From positions 2,542,001 through 2,606,000 of the forward strand of contig JBBAAO010000001.1 of the NCBI GenBank assembly GCA_041658205.1: a DNA stretch of 64,000 nt. Reading direction: 5' to 3'. Of the stretch, positions 56,412-64,000 are shown in pieces. Both the position numbers and the translations under genes were made by a program. The notes beneath the pieces are model-generated. The model was not told the origin of the DNA. It ran no database searches and saw only the letters and a program-made list of their open reading frames with translations. Numbering within the stretch: position 1 is the stretch's first letter; every line of letters starts with the position of its first letter. The DNA comes from Bacteroidota bacterium. Its GTDB lineage: Bacteria; Bacteroidota; Ignavibacteria; UBA10030; UBA8401.

Positions 56412-57446
56412 TTATCTGAGTTCTGCATCATCCAATGCCCAGGCTTCTTCAACCAAGATGCCTAACGGTTTTGATACTTGACTTCTGGTGACAATCCACA
56501 TGATGATTGTGATGATCGTAGCCGCTATCGCGAGAAGTATCAGTGAGATACGTATAGCATTAAGAGCGTTATTGTTTTCCACAACGTTTTCCTGAGCAAT
56601 TTCGTCGACATCTCGCTCAAGCGAGGCTAGTAGGTTCACACACTTTCGATGAAGGAGATTGAGCGATACCATGATCCCTGCATGTGACTGGGAAAGTTCG
56701 CCACGCGTTTCAGCTTTCTGTTTTGGCGGAGGATTAGAGATGCGCATGAGAACCCCAAACATCGCGTCGGTAATGGACTGGAACCGATTCTCAATTTCAA
56801 CCAGTGAGTCGATCGCCCCTCGGCTGATAAGACGTGAGCCATGGAGGGTTTTGACGGCAACACCAAGATTTTCCCGTGCAGTTTTGAAATCCCACATAGC
56901 CGTTTCACCTTCTCCTCGGTGAAGCCGTTCCGCTGCTAATAATTCCTCAAGGTGGGCAACCTGAATGGCACCGGCGGCATCGACAACCATTCGGACATTT
57001 TCTGCCGATTCTCTGGCTTCTCTCTGATACCGTTCCAATTGAATATTAGTGAACATACCAACGACACCGATACTTAGAGTTATCGCCAGAAAAACAACCG
57101 TAAGTCTGGTTGATGCGCCTTTGAAGAGTGAGCGGATACGCCTTGCGAGGTGAGGCTCTTCAAGAACACTCATCCTTTTACCAATGGGAATCTGGCTCGG
57201 AAGATCTGGATCAAAATCGGACACAGCAACGTCATAGCTGGGGGGTGAACCGTTTGACCCATGTTGACGAATGATCTCTCGCACCTTGTCAACAAGATCA
57301 TACTCACAGTAGAGCTGCAATCGAGAGATCTGTGACGTTGGTGAGAAATGTTCGATCACTCTTATCTCTTTGATGCCGGCTGCAATCAACTCCTCTGCCA
57401 ACCGGCTTACCTTTAGAGTATTAATATATGTAGTAACTCGTTTCAT
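56412..57446 (-). CDS. PII-like domain fused to a truncated membrane sensor
   Basis: 344 residues. Residues 1-63 look like a compact PII-like or CutA-like ferredoxin fold (MKRVTTYINTLKVSRLAEEL, IKEIRVIEHFSP, ISRLQLYCEYDLVDKVREII). After a linker comes membrane helix 1 (about 114-134), a long helical sensing region (about 135-295) of four-helix-bundle type, and membrane helix 2 (about 300-322). The protein then stops within a HAMP-like segment (SQVSKPLGILVEEAWALDDA), so no kinase, cyclase or chemoreceptor output domain is present. The stop is followed by a PII remnant in frame, suggesting recombination removed the output part. The PII gene lies 147 bases upstream. Confidence 0.68.
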   Translation of the reverse strand: MKRVTTYINTLKVSRLAEELIAAGIKEIRVIEHFSPTSQISRLQLYCEYDLVDKVREIIRQHGSNGSPPSYDVAVSDFDPDLPSQIPIGKRMSVLEEPHLARRIRSLFKGASTRLTVVFLAITLSIGVVGMFTNIQLERYQREARESAENVRMVVDAAGAIQVAHLEELLAAERLHRGEGETAMWDFKTARENLGVAVKTLHGSRLISRGAIDSLVEIENRFQSITDAMFGVLMRISNPPPKQKAETRGELSQSHAGIMVSLNLLHRKCVNLLASLERDVDEIAQENVVENNNALNAIRISLILLAIAATIITIIMWIVTRSQVSKPLGILVEEAWALDDAELR

Positions 57447-57592
57447 CTCATGAACTCATTATACGAGGCAGACACCATCCCACTCTCAGGTCCCGTTGGC
57501 CTCGGACCTCTGTGATTTCCATATTCGTGAAGTTCGTACACACCGCCTGTGCATGACATATCTATACAATTCTCGCCATCCGCGAAGAACCA

Positions 57593-57934
57593 TCATATCG
57601 CTTTTTTCCCCCGTTCGTTCGTCCGTATTTTTATAACCTCTTCAACATTCACGACAAATATTTTCCCATCTCCCGTATTGCCGGTATGTGAATATTTCTG
57701 AATTACTTTAACCACTTCGTCTACCATTCCATCAGAAACAACAACTTCCAATTTCACCCTTGGAACGAGTTCCACCATCTCGTAAACAGTTTTATCTTGT
57801 GCATTTCTTGCCCTGCCTTTACCGAATCCTTTAATTTCAGAAACGGTGACACCTGGAAGTCCTGCTATCTTCTGCAGCGCTTCCGTTACTTCCAATAATT
57901 TGAACGGTCTTATTATTGCTTTTATCTCTTTCAT
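57593..57934 (-). CDS. PII-family protein of the metal-efflux-linked type
   Basis: 113 residues. The fold pattern MKEIKAIIRPFKLLEVTEAL, VTVSEIKGFG, a T-loop (KGRARNAQDKTVYEMV), LVPRVKLEVVVSD and the C-terminal TGDGKIFVV match PII signalling proteins. PII proteins bind ATP/ADP and 2-oxoglutarate. The T-loop differs from GlnB/GlnK: the Tyr51 region does not align clearly. A PII subgroup is known to be encoded beside RND metal efflux genes; this gene lies 70 bases after the CzcA-type pump in the same direction, across a hairpin. It may regulate the pump. Confidence 0.85.
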   Translation of the reverse strand: MKEIKAIIRPFKLLEVTEALQKIAGLPGVTVSEIKGFGKGRARNAQDKTVYEMVELVPRVKLEVVVSDGMVDEVVKVIQKYSHTGNTGDGKIFVVNVEEVIKIRTNERGKKAI

Positions 57935-57960
57935 TTTATTTTCCTTACTATTTATTTATA

Positions 57961-57992
57961 TAAAAACGGCTTACACCATATGGAATAAGCCG
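57961..57992 (-). terminator. Hairpin with T-run between czcA and the PII gene
   Basis: CGGCTTA (57967-57973) pairs with TAAGCCG (57986-57992) across a 12-base loop. On the minus strand TTTTTATATA follows. It lies 12 bases past the czcA stop and 27 bases before the PII start, so it ends or attenuates the efflux transcript. Confidence 0.72.
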
Positions 57993-58003
57993 GAAAGCAC
58001 TAA

Positions 58004-61000
58004 TTACATTTCCGCTTCAACATTTTTCTTTTCGAACCAACTGTACACAGAGGGAATAATTAACAATGTTAGCAGCGTTGAGGTGATCAATCCACCGACG
58101 ACCACTGTAGCGAGCGGTTTTTGAATTTCTGATCCGGCTCCGGTGGCAAATAACATCGGCATTAGACTAAAAATGGCTATTGATGCAGTCATCAAAACCG
58201 GACGTAATCTGTCAAGACTTCCTCTCCTAATTGCTTCTTGTAATTCAATGCCTTCTTCTCTTAACTGAGAAATGTGAGATACTAACACAACTCCGTTTAA
58301 CACAGCAACACCAAATAAGACTATGAATCCAATTGAAGCAGGAACAGACAAATATAACCCGGAAATGTAGAGAGCAAATATTCCACCAATGAGCGCAAAG
58401 GGAAGATTTGAAATTACCAGTAATGCCAAACGGATAGATCGAAACGTAATGAACAAAAGCAGTAGAATTATTCCGACAGCAACAGGTCCTACGATCATTA
58501 GTTTGGTCATTGCTCGCTGTTGATTCTCAAATTGTCCGCCCCAGGTTAAATAATAACCGGCAGGGAGTTGAACATTATCTTTAATCTTTTGTTTTGCTTC
58601 GGCAACAAAACCGCCGATATCCCTTCCGCTTACATTCATCTCAATGCCAATTCTTCTTATTCCATCCTGGCGGCTAATTTGAACGGGACCCTCAATAATT
58701 GTTACTGCGGCTAATTGAGCAAGCGGAATATTTATTCCCGATTTGGCCGGGACTAATATATTTTCTATTGCTTCAATGGAATTCCGTTTCTCTTCCGGCA
58801 GACGAACTGTAATATCATAGCTACGGTTCTCTTCATAAAACTTTGTGGCTGCTTTTCCAGCAACAGCAATTTCTATTACATTCTGAACATCGTTAATATT
58901 TAAGCCATACCTCGCTATTTTTGATCGATCAATGTTTATGGTTAAGTATGGCTGACCGGATACTTTTTCAGTCAACAAATCGGTTCCGCCTTGAATGGAG
59001 GAAAGAACCTTTGCTATTTCATCCGATTTATCCTTAAGCACATCTATGTCGTCGCCAAATAGTTTAAGGATTAATTGCGCTTTTGTTCCTGCAACAAGTT
59101 CATCAATTCTACATTGTATGGGTTGACTAAACCCAAAACTAATTCCAGGTATCGTTTCCAACGATGCACGCATTTCATTGGTCAATTCCTCCCTTGATAT
59201 ATCCCGCTTCCATTCACTTATCGGTTTTAGGATTCCAACATATCCTGTTTTATCCGCACCTCGTGTGTCCATTGCGACGCCCGTTTGCCCGGTACGGGAT
59301 ACAACGATATCTAATTCATCAAACTGTTTCATTTTTTGGGCTGCAAGTTGATTTACCTCCATCGCCTTTGACAGTGAAACACCCGGGAGCAGCGATACAT
59401 CCATATCAAATGCACCCTCATCCATTATTGGAATAAACTCCGTACCTAATCGTGTAAACAACATTAGCGAAAGTATTAAGAATATTCCGGCAATACTTAA
59501 AATCATTGTTTTCTTTTCCATCACATATTCTAATATCGGCTGATACAATTTTGTCGCATACTTCATGATAATGCTTTCTTTTTCCGGCTGCGATTTCAAA
59601 AATATTGAGCAAAGAACTGGTATGATAAATATGGACAGAAACATCGAAGAAAGAAGCGCAATGGCAACAGTCTTGGCAAGCGGTCCAAACATTTTACCTT
59701 CAATTCCTTCTAATGAAAGGATTGGAATAAATGTAATTGCAATAATTAGCTCTCCGAAAATGCTCGGTTTTCGCACTTCTAATACTGCTTTAAGAACGGT
59801 CAACATTTTGGGGTTCTTATTTCCTTCTTCGCTTAAATGCCTTTGCACATTTTCTACTTGAATTATCGTTGCGTCGATAATCATTCCTATTGAAATCGCA
59901 AGTCCACCAAGCGACATCAAATTTGCGCTAAGACCTACAAATTTCATTACAATAAATGTTGCAAGTAATGAGAGAGGTAGAGCAATAAGTACAACAATAC
60001 TCCCTCTAAAACTTCTCAACAATAAGTACACTATGATAAGAACAAGAATAGAACCTTCAATCAAGGCCTTATTTACTGTATTAACACTTGCGTTTACAAT
60101 GTCGCTTCTATCATAATATGGAACCATCTTTATTCCGTCGGGAAGGATATTATTCTCGTTAATTTCCTGCACTTTCTCTTTTACGAGTTTAACAACATCA
60201 CGGCTATTCTGACCGCGCAACATCATTATAATGCCACCAACAGACTCTTCCTTTCCGTTAATCATTGCGGCGCCTTGCCTCACAGCTTCACCAGTCTTTA
60301 CTTGTGCTACATCCTTAATAAACGTTGGTATTCCTTCGTGAGATTTTAATACAATGTTTTCGATATCGGCAATACTTTTAATTAACCCGACACTGCGAAC
60401 AATATATTGATCTGAATTCTTTTCAAGAATATTCCCGCCAACATTTTGATTATTGTTTTCAATAGCTGAATATACATCGTCCGCTGTTAAATCATATTTC
60501 AATAATTTATCGGGCGAAACGATCACTTGAAATTGTTTAAAATACCCACCGAAAGAGTTTATTTCATTTACACCGGCAACACTTTTTAGCTGCGGTGTAA
60601 TAATCCATTCTTGAACTGTTCGTAAGTTGGACAAATATGCAATCTTTGCCATCGAATCGGATGGCATGGATCCTTCAAGCGTATACTGGTATATTTCACC
60701 CATCGCCGTTGCAATTGGTCCCATTGCAACTTCAACGCCTTTGGGAACATTTTCTTTTGCCTCACCTAATCGTTCAAACACCAACTGACGGGCAAAATAG
60801 ATATCAACATTATCTTTAAATACGATTGTAACTATCGAAAGGCCGAACTTAGTAACAGATCGCATTTGTTCAACATCAGGTAAACCGCGCATCGCCATTT
60901 CAATCGGATATGTTACATTTCTTTCAATTTCAATTGCTGAAAGCCCATTAGCATAGCTAACAACCTCTACTTGGATATTTGTAACATCGGGAAAAGCATC

Positions 61001-61108
61001 TATAGGTAAAGTCAAATAGGAATACAATCCGAATGTCACGATAAGCAGGGAAAGAAATATGATCATTCCTTTCTGCTTAAGCGTTAGTGATATTATTTTT
61101 TCTAACAT
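58004..61108 (-). CDS. czcA: Heavy-metal efflux RND pump, zinc/cobalt/cadmium type
   Basis: 1034 residues, the usual HME-RND length. It has twelve membrane helices and two large periplasmic loops. TM4 reads LAISIGMIIDATIIQVENVQ, with the Asp and Glu expected for proton relay. At the third methionine position of CusA this protein reads RIDELVAGT, without Met, which points to divalent cations (Zn, Co, Cd, Ni) and away from Cu/Ag. The end (GAGSEIQKPLATVVVGGLIT) is complete, unlike the remnant at 47968. Its start overlaps the adaptor stop as TAATG. It drives metal ions across the outer membrane with CzcB and CzcC encoded upstream. Confidence 0.94.
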   Translation of the reverse strand: MLEKIISLTLKQKGMIIFLSLLIVTFGLYSYLTLPIDAFPDVTNIQVEVVSYANGLSAIEIERNVTYPIEMAMRGLPDVEQMRSVTKFGLSIVTIVFKDNVDIYFARQLVFERLGEAKENVPKGVEVAMGPIATAMGEIYQYTLEGSMPSDSMAKIAYLSNLRTVQEWIITPQLKSVAGVNEINSFGGYFKQFQVIVSPDKLLKYDLTADDVYSAIENNNQNVGGNILEKNSDQYIVRSVGLIKSIADIENIVLKSHEGIPTFIKDVAQVKTGEAVRQGAAMINGKEESVGGIIMMLRGQNSRDVVKLVKEKVQEINENNILPDGIKMVPYYDRSDIVNASVNTVNKALIEGSILVLIIVYLLLRSFRGSIVVLIALPLSLLATFIVMKFVGLSANLMSLGGLAISIGMIIDATIIQVENVQRHLSEEGNKNPKMLTVLKAVLEVRKPSIFGELIIAITFIPILSLEGIEGKMFGPLAKTVAIALLSSMFLSIFIIPVLCSIFLKSQPEKESIIMKYATKLYQPILEYVMEKKTMILSIAGIFLILSLMLFTRLGTEFIPIMDEGAFDMDVSLLPGVSLSKAMEVNQLAAQKMKQFDELDIVVSRTGQTGVAMDTRGADKTGYVGILKPISEWKRDISREELTNEMRASLETIPGISFGFSQPIQCRIDELVAGTKAQLILKLFGDDIDVLKDKSDEIAKVLSSIQGGTDLLTEKVSGQPYLTINIDRSKIARYGLNINDVQNVIEIAVAGKAATKFYEENRSYDITVRLPEEKRNSIEAIENILVPAKSGINIPLAQLAAVTIIEGPVQISRQDGIRRIGIEMNVSGRDIGGFVAEAKQKIKDNVQLPAGYYLTWGGQFENQQRAMTKLMIVGPVAVGIILLLLFITFRSIRLALLVISNLPFALIGGIFALYISGLYLSVPASIGFIVLFGVAVLNGVVLVSHISQLREEGIELQEAIRRGSLDRLRPVLMTASIAIFSLMPMLFATGAGSEIQKPLATVVVGGLITSTLLTLLIIPSVYSWFEKKNVEAEM

Positions 61109-62280
61109 TAGTGTTCGTCTCCTTCAATTTCTTCTTTTTTCAGTTCGCTCTTCAAATAGAACACCCCTTTCGATACGACATCTTCACCTATCGTTAATCC
61201 CGCTCTAATTTCTATCCTGCCATCAACAACCGTACCGGTTGACACTTTCCTCTGCTCAAATGTTGTATCACTTGTTTGCACAAAAACATATTCTATTCCG
61301 GCTTCTTTCACTACAGCTTCATCGAGCATCATTATTGCTTTCGCATTTGATTCAATCGGGATTTTTAGATCGCCAAACATTTGAGGCTTTAATTTACCGT
61401 TTGTGTTGGAAAATTCTCCTCTCACTGTTATTGTTCTGGATTGTTCGTCAATGGTCTGACCGATGTATATTATTCTTCCGTTGAATTTTTCATTCTGATA
61501 AGTCGCCGAAGAGAATACTGCATTGGTTTTCTGATAAATCTTTGCAATGTCTTTTTCATACACCTGACCGTCAACCCATACGTTTGATGTATTTATTATT
61601 TTGAATGCATTCGACGTTACATCGACAGACTGGCCAATAACAACATTTCTTTCAACCACTATACCATTAATGGAAGATTTTATAGACAATGTGCCCGAAG
61701 TATGTTCTTCACTCTTTTTTTCATCATTAATATCAGCATCGCTTAACCCGACGGAGTGAATTTTTTTATCTTCTGCTTTGTATTCCGCAAGGGCTTTCTC
61801 GTATTCTGATTGGCTTTCCAAAAGGGACTTTTGTGATCCAATCTTCTCATCATATAATTTTTTTTGTCGTTCATAATTTGCTTTTGTATAATCCAATGCG
61901 GCCTTTGCGATTAAAAATCCGGCTTTAATTTCACCTACATCCAAACCTTCAACCGTCATCAATATTTGTCCTGCTTTCACAAAATCACCAACCTTTACAA
62001 ATACCTGATGAACCCTACCCTGGACAAGTGAACCGATCTGTGCTTCGTTATCTTGATTTGTCAACACCTTCGCAGGTATTGTTAAATACCCTGTAAATGG
62101 GCGAAAGGAAACGATTTCAGTCTCTAGTTTTATTTCCTTAATGGCTTCGGTTGAAAGCTGCACTATTTCGCTATGTTCAGTATGACTTTCTTCTATTTTA
62201 GGTTCTTCCTTGCCGCTGCATCCGAATAAGGTTATAGATAATACTGCAGCAATACTAAAAAATATGATTCTTGCTTTCAT
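61108..62280 (-). CDS. czcB: RND efflux adaptor (membrane fusion) lipoprotein
   Basis: 390 residues. Lipobox LFGC (about Cys21). The barrel-sandwich segment (GYLTIPAKVLTNQDNEAQIG, HQVFVKVGDFVKAGQ) precedes a long hairpin (about 120-190) and a beta-barrel (VWVDGQVYEKDIAKIYQK, GQTIDEQSRTITVRGE). There is no heavy-metal-binding domain at the N-terminus, in contrast to the CusB-like adaptor at 38938. A HTEHSE stretch after the lipobox could bind metal. Start codon follows the channel stop directly (TAAATG), and the stop overlaps czcA. It joins pump and channel. Confidence 0.92.
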   Translation of the reverse strand: MKARIIFFSIAAVLSITLFGCSGKEEPKIEESHTEHSEIVQLSTEAIKEIKLETEIVSFRPFTGYLTIPAKVLTNQDNEAQIGSLVQGRVHQVFVKVGDFVKAGQILMTVEGLDVGEIKAGFLIAKAALDYTKANYERQKKLYDEKIGSQKSLLESQSEYEKALAEYKAEDKKIHSVGLSDADINDEKKSEEHTSGTLSIKSSINGIVVERNVVIGQSVDVTSNAFKIINTSNVWVDGQVYEKDIAKIYQKTNAVFSSATYQNEKFNGRIIYIGQTIDEQSRTITVRGEFSNTNGKLKPQMFGDLKIPIESNAKAIMMLDEAVVKEAGIEYVFVQTSDTTFEQRKVSTGTVVDGRIEIRAGLTIGEDVVSKGVFYLKSELKKEEIEGDEH

Positions 62281-63552
62281 TTAGTTCTCCAATCCTGAAT
62301 TGTCTGTGATATTTTTACCGATCATTTCTTCAATTTTGAACACTGATTGAAAATGATTGAATAACACATTGATATAATTATTTCTTGAATTTATCAGAGT
62401 TTGTTTTGCCTGAAGATACTCAAGGTATGTCAGCTCCCCAGCATCGTAACTTTTTATCGCGGTTCTATATATCTCTTCTGCTTGTGGTAAAATATCGTTT
62501 ACATATAATTTCACCTGCTGTAGATTATTCTCATGATCCGTGTAGGCGTTTTTTAACATCAGGGATACTTCGTTTTTTGTTATGCGTTGTTCTGATTCCG
62601 ATATTGCTTGATTGGCAGCTGATTCCTGTATCTTTCCATTTTGATCTAACAAAAACCATAATGGAATTGATATTCCTAATGCTGCTCCATAGAATCCATT
62701 ATTTCCGTCACGGGTTTGTTGATAATATGCTACATTAAAATTTGGTAGGAGTGACGACCATGCAAGGGAATTCTCAACCGATGAGATTTGAGAATTTAGT
62801 TCAGCAATTTTTAACTGGGGGTTTGCAACCTCCATCGTTTGAAAAAGTTGTTCTAAACTTATTTTGTGATCGACAAAAACCATCGAATCTGTTAAAGTAT
62901 AGTTGGCCCCATAGTTTTGCTTACCGAATCCGAGAGCATAATTAAGTTCAGCAAATGCAATCGTAAATTCGTTTTTAATCACCTCAAGATTGTTCTTCGA
63001 TTCAGTGTATTGGACTTTGGCAGTTAATCTTTCAAGATTCGTTCCTTCTCCGACACTACGTTTTATCTCCGCTTTCTTCAAAAAGTCTTCCGAGATCAAA
63101 AGATTTTCTTCTGCTGATTTTATCTGAAATTGTTTAGTTAATACCTTGTGATAGTTTGTCTTTATCTGATATATAATGTTCCTTTCCGACATGCTTAACC
63201 TATACTTCTCAATTTCTTCTTCACTATTAAATTTAGATCCTTTTAAAAAATAGTTTGAGGGAAATTCGAAAGATTGTCCGATTTCAATTGTCCTTTCGGT
63301 TGCTCCTTTAAGGCTTTTCCCTACCGGTATCCATTCATGCGAAGCAGATATTTCAGGCTTTGGCAATGATATCCCACTCCAAAATCTTCCTTTGGCCGAG
63401 AATATTCGTTCTTTCGCAGATTGTATTTCGGGATTATTTTTTAAGCCTAGTTCTATCGCTTCTTTTAATGACAAAGTATTTATTGATTTATCTTGTCCAT
63501 AAGTGATGCTGAATAAATGCACCAACATGAACAAAGCAATTACTTGCTTCAT
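62281..63552 (-). CDS. czcC: TolC/CzcC-family outer-membrane channel
   Basis: 423 residues with a signal peptide ending TYGQD. The first helix (LSLKEAIELGLKNNPEIQSA) is the family hallmark. Two long coiled-coil segments (about 125-215 and 305-420) follow, and the end carries YLEYLQAKQTLINSRNNYI with the conserved helix before the last strand. It is the first gene of the czcCBA operon; the adaptor gene starts right after the stop. No metal-binding cluster is visible, as expected for a passive channel. The gene order CBA and strand match other Bacteroidota efflux operons. Confidence 0.9.
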   Translation of the reverse strand: MKQVIALFMLVHLFSITYGQDKSINTLSLKEAIELGLKNNPEIQSAKERIFSAKGRFWSGISLPKPEISASHEWIPVGKSLKGATERTIEIGQSFEFPSNYFLKGSKFNSEEEIEKYRLSMSERNIIYQIKTNYHKVLTKQFQIKSAEENLLISEDFLKKAEIKRSVGEGTNLERLTAKVQYTESKNNLEVIKNEFTIAFAELNYALGFGKQNYGANYTLTDSMVFVDHKISLEQLFQTMEVANPQLKIAELNSQISSVENSLAWSSLLPNFNVAYYQQTRDGNNGFYGAALGISIPLWFLLDQNGKIQESAANQAISESEQRITKNEVSLMLKNAYTDHENNLQQVKLYVNDILPQAEEIYRTAIKSYDAGELTYLEYLQAKQTLINSRNNYINVLFNHFQSVFKIEEMIGKNITDNSGLEN

Positions 63553-63645
63553 GTATTCTCCACGAGTATTTAAAGTAAATGATTGAGCGTATTCTTTCTG
63601 ATCAGAAAGAATAAAATCTAAAGATGAAATAGCTATAGAATGGTG

Positions 63646-63951
63646 TTACGCTTGCTTAGGCGGCTGCCAAATTGAAGTGTTATAACCAGAAGGATGTCCG
63701 TTTACGAGAAACGAACCAAACGATGTTGATACATTATCGGGAGAAGAGATATTAATTGCGGAAACATCGGCTCCAATTACCACTCCACAACAGTTGCAAA
63801 TGCAAAATACTGGACATGTATCTTGTGAGGTATTCCCAGCATTATCATTATGCGATACAGCAATAAATCCTAGATCTTCACAGATATCTGCACAAGGAAC
63901 AACAGATATAGTAAAAAAGAAGATCGAAAATATTAAAGCCACTGCTTTCAT
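63646..63951 (-). CDS. Small Cys-rich exported protein (DUF6660-like)
   Basis: 101 residues from the ATG at 63951. An ATG five codons upstream would add a short non-hydrophobic stretch. A signal peptide (MKAVALIFSIFFFTISVVPC) is followed by a Cys-rich part: DICEDLG, then CPVFCICNCCG, with eight or so cysteines. Small proteins with this shape (signal ending SVVPC and a CxC-CC cluster) are encoded upstream of CzcCBA loci in Bacteroidota and resemble DUF6660. It lies 93 bases upstream of czcC and probably binds metal or acts in sensing. No good ribosome site is visible. Confidence 0.68.
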   Translation of the reverse strand: MKAVALIFSIFFFTISVVPCADICEDLGFIAVSHNDNAGNTSQDTCPVFCICNCCGVVIGADVSAINISSPDNVSTSFGSFLVNGHPSGYNTSIWQPPKQA

Positions 63952-64000
63952 AAAGTAAATATACATAAAAATTTGATAATATTCAAAATCTTTGAAATCT

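Noticed and set aside
1..64000. CRISPR array or cas genes
   Set aside because: No regularly spaced direct repeats were seen; the only tandem repeats are three 8-mers at 26321-26344, and no Cas-type protein is encoded.

Overview
The window most resembles a chromosome from the Bacteroidota/Chlorobiota/Ignavibacteriota side of the tree, probably an Ignavibacteria-like bacterium. Four large exported proteins end in a type IX secretion (T9SS) type A sorting domain containing the N(Y/F)PNPFNPTT motif, two 'propeller' sensor histidine kinases have the Bacteroidota-type architecture, and base composition is moderately AT-rich. No 16S gene is present, so the assignment is an inference.

Layout. 1-7060: the end of purA, a sensor kinase, two membrane proteins, a TPR protein, a FadL-type porin with an SGNH-hydrolase lipoprotein, and a cation diffusion facilitator. 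7178-23929: two copies of a signalling cassette (propeller histidine kinase, NarL-type regulator, stand-alone receiver) interleaved with four T9SS cargo proteins and a MORN-repeat lipoprotein. 24263-33292: a tRNA-Leu(UAG) gene followed by a tyrosine recombinase and an unusual cargo. That cargo is an HTH protein, an 1107-residue fusion of a spore-photoproduct-lyase-like radical SAM domain to an MCM-like AAA+ domain, and a second operon with DUF5131 (Gp37/Gp68-like), a TIGR02391 protein, a small basic protein and a second SPL-like radical SAM protein. Both operons are preceded by a recognisably homologous ~90-bp promoter element, so they look like one co-regulated system. This is the strongest candidate in the window for an undescribed system; its function (DNA lesion or modified-base processing, defence, or element replication) is not determined by the sequence.

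33707-44075: a plus-strand run of copper/silver-type efflux and periplasmic metal-handling genes (CusA-like pump, TolC-like channel, CusB-like adaptor with a heavy-metal-binding domain, then Cys/His/Met-rich secreted proteins and lipoproteins). 44396-47071: a minus-strand ArsR-regulated operon with a sulfide:quinone-oxidoreductase-like flavoprotein, a nucleoside phosphorylase and a DsrE protein, with a clear promoter/operator. 47280-63951: a second, minus-strand metal region with a Cd/Zn P-type ATPase, a NicO-like transporter, a UPF0060 protein, a block of redox and periplasmic proteins, a PII protein with a PII-like sensor, and a CzcCBA-type efflux operon. This part carries clear gene remnants (CzcA tail, NicO tail, PII tail), which point to repeated recombination among metal-resistance modules.

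Start codons were chosen by ribosome binding site, signal peptide and overlap with neighbours. Family assignments rest on motifs and remembered family patterns, because no search could be run.
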